NCBI RefSeq assembly: GCF_003050705.1
Contig: NZ_QAOG01000004.1
Location: 1 to 64,000, forward strand
Direction: 5' to 3'
Source: Sphingomonas aurantiaca
Lineage (GTDB): Bacteria > Pseudomonadota > Alphaproteobacteria > Sphingomonadales > Sphingomonadaceae
Length of the DNA: 64,000 nucleotides
Shown here: positions 60,242 through 64,000 of the stretch, piece after piece
Position numbering within the stretch: position 1 is the first letter of the stretch
Layout: each line of letters begins with the position of its first letter
Program-made: the position numbers and the translations under genes
Notes under the pieces: generated by a model
Databases searched by the model: none
Told to the model about the DNA's origin: nothing
Seen by the model: the letters and a program-made list of their open reading frames with translations, nothing else

Positions 60242-61858
60242 GTGGCAAAAGCCGCTAAGGTCGATGCGGGCGGCGGCCACACCTGGTCGCCGAGCCGGTC
60301 GGCGGCGGGCAAGTACAGCCCGTGGCTGATCGTCGCGATCATCTCGATCCCGACCTTCATGGAGGTGCTCGACACCTCGATCGCCAACGTCGCTCTCGAT
60401 CATATCTCGGGCGGGCTGTCGATCACCACCGATCAGGCGACCTGGGTGCTGACCAGCTACCTCGTCGCCAACGCGATCGTCATCCCGATCTCGGGCTGGC
60501 TGTCCGACGCGATCGGGCGGAAACGCTATTTTCTCCTCTCGATCGCACTGTTCACCTTTGCTTCGCTGCTGTGCGGCCTTGCGCCGAACATCGGGACGCT
60601 CGTCGTCGCGCGCGTGCTGCAAGGGATAGGTGGCGGCGGATTGGCACCGGTCGAGCAATCGATCCTCGCCGACACCTTCCCGCCCAAGCAACGCGGCATG
60701 GCGTTCGCAGCGTTCGCGATCGTCGTCGTCGTGGGGCCGGTGCTCGGGCCGACGCTCGGCGGGTACATCGTCGAATATTCGAGCTGGCATTGGGTGTTCC
60801 TGATCAACGTGCCCGTCGGCATCCTCGCCTGGTTCCTCGTCGAGGCGCTGGTCGACGAGCCCGACCAGGTGAAGAAGGACCGCGACGAACGCTTCAAGCA
60901 CGGCCTGACGATCGACTATGTCGGCGTCGCGCTGGTTGCGCTGGGTCTCGGTTTCCTCGAGCTCACCTTCGATCGCGGCGAGCGCGAGGACTGGTTCGCC
61001 AGCGGCTTCATCGTGATGTCGGCGATCATCGCCGCGGTGTCGCTGATCAGCCTCGTCGTCTGGGAATTGAACCACAAGGACCCGGTGATCGACCTTAAGC
61101 TGCTGAAGAACCGCAACTTCGCGCTGACGATCGGCGTGATGGGCGTCACCGGCATGATCCTGTTCGGCACGACCCAGTTGATTCCGCAGATGCTGCAACA
61201 AGTGCTTGGCTATAGTTCGCTCGATGCCGGGCTCGCGCTCACCGCGGGCGGTCTCGCGACGCTCGTCATGGTGCCGTTCGCGGGGCGGTTGAGCGGGCTC
61301 GTCGACGTTCGCCTGCTGCTGTTCCCGGCGTTGCTCGTCCAGGCGTTCGCGCTGTGGAACATGAGCCATCTGAGCGCCGACATCGCGTTTTCGGATGCGG
61401 CATTCGCACGACTGTTCCAGGCGATGGCGCTGCCGTTCCTGTTCGTGCCGATCAACGCGATCGCCTATGTCGGGCTCAAGCAGACGCAGACCGCGCAGGC
61501 GTCGAGCCTGCTCAACGTCTCGCGCAATCTCGGCGGAACGATCGGCATCTGCTTTGCGCAGACGCAGCTTGCGGGCGGATTGCAGCGGCACCAGTCCGAA
61601 CTGACTCAGACGCTCAACCCGCTCGATCCGAACTATAACGACTGGATGCAGAAGGCGGCGGGTGCGTTTGCGGGGCAGGGCGATCCGTCCACCACGCCGC
61701 TCGCGGTGCTCTACAGCCAGATGCAGCGGCAGGCGACGATGCTCGCCTTCCTCGACGTGTTCCGCGCGATGATGGTGGTCGTGCTGTGCGTCGCGCCGCT
61801 GGTATTATTCATGCGCTCCGGCAAGACCGGCGGCGCCCCCTCGGGAGGGATGCATTGA
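60242..61858 (+). CDS. emrB: EmrB-like drug:proton antiporter (MFS, DHA2)
   Basis: A 538-residue major-facilitator transporter with about 14 membrane helices, DHA2 family. Motif C and others are visible: PTFMEVLDTSIANVALDHIS near the start, SDAIGRKRYFLLSIALFTF (loop 2-3) and GPVLGPTLGGYIVEYSSWHW. It exports hydrophobic toxic compounds with EmrA and the outer-membrane protein. It starts with GTG one base after the emrA stop and overlaps the next gene by one base (TGATG). Confidence 0.93.
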   Translation: MAKAAKVDAGGGHTWSPSRSAAGKYSPWLIVAIISIPTFMEVLDTSIANVALDHISGGLSITTDQATWVLTSYLVANAIVIPISGWLSDAIGRKRYFLLSIALFTFASLLCGLAPNIGTLVVARVLQGIGGGGLAPVEQSILADTFPPKQRGMAFAAFAIVVVVGPVLGPTLGGYIVEYSSWHWVFLINVPVGILAWFLVEALVDEPDQVKKDRDERFKHGLTIDYVGVALVALGLGFLELTFDRGEREDWFASGFIVMSAIIAAVSLISLVVWELNHKDPVIDLKLLKNRNFALTIGVMGVTGMILFGTTQLIPQMLQQVLGYSSLDAGLALTAGGLATLVMVPFAGRLSGLVDVRLLLFPALLVQAFALWNMSHLSADIAFSDAAFARLFQAMALPFLFVPINAIAYVGLKQTQTAQASSLLNVSRNLGGTIGICFAQTQLAGGLQRHQSELTQTLNPLDPNYNDWMQKAAGAFAGQGDPSTTPLAVLYSQMQRQATMLAFLDVFRAMMVVVLCVAPLVLFMRSGKTGGAPSGGMH

Positions 61859-63321
61859 TGCGTGCGCGGTTCATGGTGGTTGCGGTCGCGGCCCTGCTCG
61901 CGGGGTGCACCGTCGGCCCGAATTACGTCGCGCCCGAGATGGCGGTGCCGCCGGCGTTCGTCGGTCCGCAAGCCACGGTCGGTGCGACCGTCGATCCGGC
62001 GCGCTGGTGGTCCGCATTCGGCGATCCGCAACTCGACAGCCTCGTCGAGCGCGCGCTCAAGGGCAATCCCGACATCGCGATCGCCGCCTCGCGCGTGCGG
62101 CAGGCGCGGTTGCAGGAGATCGTCGCGCGGTCTCAGGGGCTGCCCAGCGTCAACGCGAACGCCAGCCCGAGCCATGTCGAGTTCAGCAAGAATGCGGGCC
62201 TCTCGCAGATCGCGCGTGCGTTCAGCGGCGGCACGGGGGCGGGCGGGACCGGCTCGACCGGCGGGATCGCATTGCCCGGCAGCGGGATTACGACCTACTC
62301 GGTCGGGTTCGACGCGAGCTGGGAGCTCGACCTGTTCGGCGGCGTCCGGCGCAATACCGAGGGCGCGCGGGCACGGACGGAAGCTGCGGTCTGGTCGAAG
62401 CGCGACGCTGCGGTGACGCTGGCGGCCGAAGTCGCACAGGCCTATTTCGCGTTACGACTCGATCAGGTGCAGATCGCGACGATCGAAAGCGAGATCGCCA
62501 ACCAGCGTCGCGCGCTGACGATCGCGGGCAACATCGCCAAGGTCGGCCTCGTTCCGCCGATCGACGTGACGCGCCAGCGCGCGTCGATCACGTCGACCGA
62601 GGCCCGCGCCGAACCGGTCCGTGCGGATGTCGATGTCCGCATGCATGCCTTGGCAATCCTGCTCGGTGAGCCGCCCGCGACGTTGATGTCCGAACTCGCC
62701 GCGCCGTCGGTTGCGCCGCTGGGCGTGCCGACGATTCCCGCGGGGTTGCCATCGGAGTTGCTGCGCCGCCGCCCCGACGTCCGCGCGGCGGAGCGCGAGC
62801 TCGCGGCTTCGACGGCGGATATCGGCGTCGCGGTGGCGGACATGTATCCCAAGTTCAGCCTGACCGGCATGGGCCAGCTGATCTCGACCGCGCTCGGCAA
62901 TCTGTTCTCGGGCGACAGCCTGCAATTGACCGCGAGCGGTGCGGCGCAGTTCCCGCTGCTCGACTGGGGCCGCCGCAAGGCGACCGTCAAGTCGCGCGAG
63001 GAAGACCGCGAGCAGGCATATCTGCGCTATCGCTCGACTGTGTTGCAGGCGTTGCGCGACGTCGAGGATCCGCTCGCGCAGATCGCCGCCGAACGCCGCC
63101 GGAACGCGGCGTTGCAGCGCGCGGTCGTCGATGCGCAGAGCAGCGCGCAGGCCGCGCAATCGCAGTACCGGACCGGGTTCGTCGCGCAGGATACCGTGCT
63201 GAATACGCAGACCGACGTGCTGGCCGCGCGCGAGCAGCTGGTAGCGAGCGATGCACAGCTGCGGCAGCTGACCGTGGCCTTGTTCAAGGCGCTCGGCGGG
63301 GGCTGGGACCAGGCGGAGTGA
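61858..63321 (+). CDS. Outer-membrane efflux lipoprotein (NodT/OprM family)
   Basis: A 487-residue RND-type/NodT outer-membrane factor. The lipoprotein signal has the lipobox LLAGC (VAVAALLAGCTVGPNYV). The two repeated efflux halves begin WWSAFGDPQLDSLVERALKG and, in the second half, LLRRRPDVRAAERELAASTA, with LLDWGRRKATVKSREEDREQ. Such proteins form trimeric channels through the outer membrane. It completes the TetR-EmrA-EmrB-OprM-type operon. Confidence 0.94.
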   Translation: MRARFMVVAVAALLAGCTVGPNYVAPEMAVPPAFVGPQATVGATVDPARWWSAFGDPQLDSLVERALKGNPDIAIAASRVRQARLQEIVARSQGLPSVNANASPSHVEFSKNAGLSQIARAFSGGTGAGGTGSTGGIALPGSGITTYSVGFDASWELDLFGGVRRNTEGARARTEAAVWSKRDAAVTLAAEVAQAYFALRLDQVQIATIESEIANQRRALTIAGNIAKVGLVPPIDVTRQRASITSTEARAEPVRADVDVRMHALAILLGEPPATLMSELAAPSVAPLGVPTIPAGLPSELLRRRPDVRAAERELAASTADIGVAVADMYPKFSLTGMGQLISTALGNLFSGDSLQLTASGAAQFPLLDWGRRKATVKSREEDREQAYLRYRSTVLQALRDVEDPLAQIAAERRRNAALQRAVVDAQSSAQAAQSQYRTGFVAQDTVLNTQTDVLAAREQLVASDAQLRQLTVALFKALGGGWDQAE

Positions 63322-63434
63322 CGGGGTCCACCTCGGGCGTAGCGTCCACCCGACGCGGCGCGCCAACCTGCATTAAATTATCGTCACGTCCGTTCCGACA
63401 TATCGCTGCAACATATCGGCGCGAAAGAGAGTGC

Positions 63435-63538
63435 GTCGCCGCCCCTCTCCCCCTGTGGTCGGCGACCTGACCGGGTCTCCCCTGTCCCGGTCTTCTCCCT
63501 GAACTACGGGGCGACCATCGAGGTCGCCCCGCCTTTTT
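63435..63538 (+). ncRNA. Candidate small RNA with C-rich loops (anti-Shine-Dalgarno type)
   Basis: Three stems follow each other. Stem 1 GTCGCCG/CGGCGAC (63435-63441 with 63460-63466) has the loop CCCCTCTCCCCCTGTGGT. Stem 2 GACCGGG/CCCGGTC (63469-63475 with 63486-63492) has the loop TCTCCCCTGT. Stem 3 is a Rho-independent terminator, GGGGCGACC/GGTCGCCCC, followed by TTTTT. Two hairpins displaying C-rich loops plus a terminator is the architecture of alphaproteobacterial anti-SD sRNAs (the alpha-r14/cuckoo and CcsR groups). No protein frame crosses it. The 5' end is unknown. Confidence 0.65.
63508..63538 (+). terminator. Rho-independent terminator of the candidate sRNA
   Basis: GGGGCGACC-ATCGA-GGTCGCCCC is a perfect 9-bp stem with a pentaloop, then GCCTTTTTC. 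It is far (187 bases) from the efflux operon stop codon, so it fits a separate short transcript better. Confidence 0.9.
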
Positions 63539-63600
63539 CGGTTCGGGAATAGTGCGCCACGTGCCGCGCGGGGATCAGTCTCGAATACCACCGTCCAACC

Positions 63601-63726
63601 GATCCTCCCCCGCCAGGGGGAGGTGGCAGGCACTTGCCTGACGGAGGGGGAGGCAAAGGAAACCGCTGTTCCGTGTCCGCCTCCTCCAACGCCTCCTGTG
63701 CCACCTCCCCCTGGCGGGGGGGGATC
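63601..63726. repeat. CCCCGCCAGGGGGAGG palindrome pair
   Basis: GATCCTCCCCCGCCAGGGGGAGG and CCACCTCCCCCTGGCGGGGGGGATC ends. Inner part CTTGCCTGACGGAGGGGGAGG/CTCCTCCAACGCCTC. Confidence 0.85.
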
Positions 63727-63733
63727 CAATACA

Positions 63734-63818
63734 CGTCATCCCAGCGAACGCTGGGATATCCCTCGTGGTGCGCGACATGGGCCTCACGGGGATATCCCAG
63801 CTTTCGCTGGGATGACGG
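63734..63818. repeat. GTCATACCAGCGAACGCTGG palindrome pair
   Basis: CGTCATCCCAGCGAACGCTGGGAT and ATCCCAGCTTTCGCTGGGATGACG ends; relative of 26789-26871. Confidence 0.8.
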
Positions 63819-63914
63819 TAGTGTTGGGACGTCGCTAATGCTGGAACGTCGGTAGTGTTGGGTAGCTTAAAGCAGTGCCGTCGTCCCGGATCGCTCCGGG
63901 ACGACGCCAGTCGC

Positions 63915-64000
63915 TTAGGCGGCCAGCTTGCGCAGGACGTACTGGAGGATGCCGCCGTTGAGGAAATATTCCAGCTCGTTGACGGTATCGATCCGGCACT
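63915..64000 (-). CDS. acnA: Aconitate hydratase, C-terminal end (partial)
   Basis: The last 27 codons are in the window: CRIDTVNELEYFLNGGILQY followed by VLRKLAA and TAA. The string R-x-D-T-x-x-E-x-x-Y-x-x-N/H-G-G-I-L-Q-Y-V-L-R is the characteristic end of AcnA-type aconitase (citrate to isocitrate in the TCA cycle; [4Fe-4S] enzyme). The rest lies beyond base 64000. It converges on the sRNA and efflux operon. Confidence 0.85.
   Translation of the reverse strand, partial: CRIDTVNELEYFLNGGILQYVLRKLAA

Larger units (their letters stand above)
63322..63914. other. Intergenic stretch: candidate sRNA and repeats
   Basis: The 593 bases between the efflux operon and acnA (converging) hold the candidate sRNA at 63435-63538, a CCCCGCCAGGGGGAGG element, a GTCATCCCAGCG element and a single palindrome GTCGTCCCGGATCGCTCCGGGACGAC at about 63880-63905. 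No protein gene was found. Confidence 0.7.

Noticed and set aside
63322..63434. Sigma-32 or EcfG promoter for the candidate sRNA
   Set aside because: GGAAC on the minus strand near 63390 and AT-rich patches were noticed, but no properly spaced pair on the plus strand could be supported.

Overview
The window reads as a high-GC alphaproteobacterial chromosome of the Sphingomonas type. This rests on gene content and order (folE-SDR-folB, frmA-fghA, long-form leuA, ilvB-ilvN-ilvC, pyrB with a degenerate pyrC, clpP-clpX, lon-hupB, a large TonB-dependent receptor) and on many GC-rich intergenic palindromes. No 16S or other taxonomic marker is present, so the genus is an inference.

Bases 1 to about 13,267 are an accessory island that ends exactly at the 3' end of a tRNA-Arg(CCT) gene on the minus strand. 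It carries an intact P4-type tyrosine integrase, a low-GC Crp/Fnr regulator, a LexA-like winged-helix protein, a LuxR-type HTH protein, a DUF3164 protein, an HNH endonuclease, a holin-like/GH108 endolysin fusion and several proteins under 60 residues. It looks like a collapsed prophage. A terminase-small-subunit-like gene is cut after about 28 codons and joined to tail genes that now face the other way, and no terminase large subunit, portal, capsid or tape-measure gene is left. A roughly 90-bp repeat ending in a CGGCGGAG hairpin occurs three times here. A 49-bp palindrome lies upstream of the early genes. The left end of the island is outside the window.

From 13.3 kb onward the content is ordinary chromosome: SWIB and tudor-like small proteins; formaldehyde detoxification (frmA, a VOC protein, fghA); a TonB-dependent receptor; pterin/folate genes; leuA with a leucine-rich leader peptide; a YceI protein; ilvC, ilvN and ilvB; miaA and serB, whose start codons overlap on opposite strands; an orphan ParA/ribbon-helix-helix pair flanked by two SPOR-domain repeat proteins; pyrB with a PyrC-like protein lacking catalytic residues; ruvX; gatCAB; a retropepsin-like protease; tRNA-Leu and tig; a glycosyltransferase; the protease set clpP, clpX and lon; hupB; tRNA-Val; and a TetR-EmrA-EmrB-outer-membrane efflux operon. 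The window ends in the 3' end of acnA on the minus strand.

The chromosomal intergenic spaces hold several families of paired palindromes, which I did not see in the island. The spacer between the efflux operon and acnA contains a candidate small RNA: two hairpins with C-rich loops followed by a Rho-independent terminator. The observations most worth following are this RNA, the leuA leader, the inverted and deleted prophage module, the ParA-RHH-SPOR cluster and the palindrome families.
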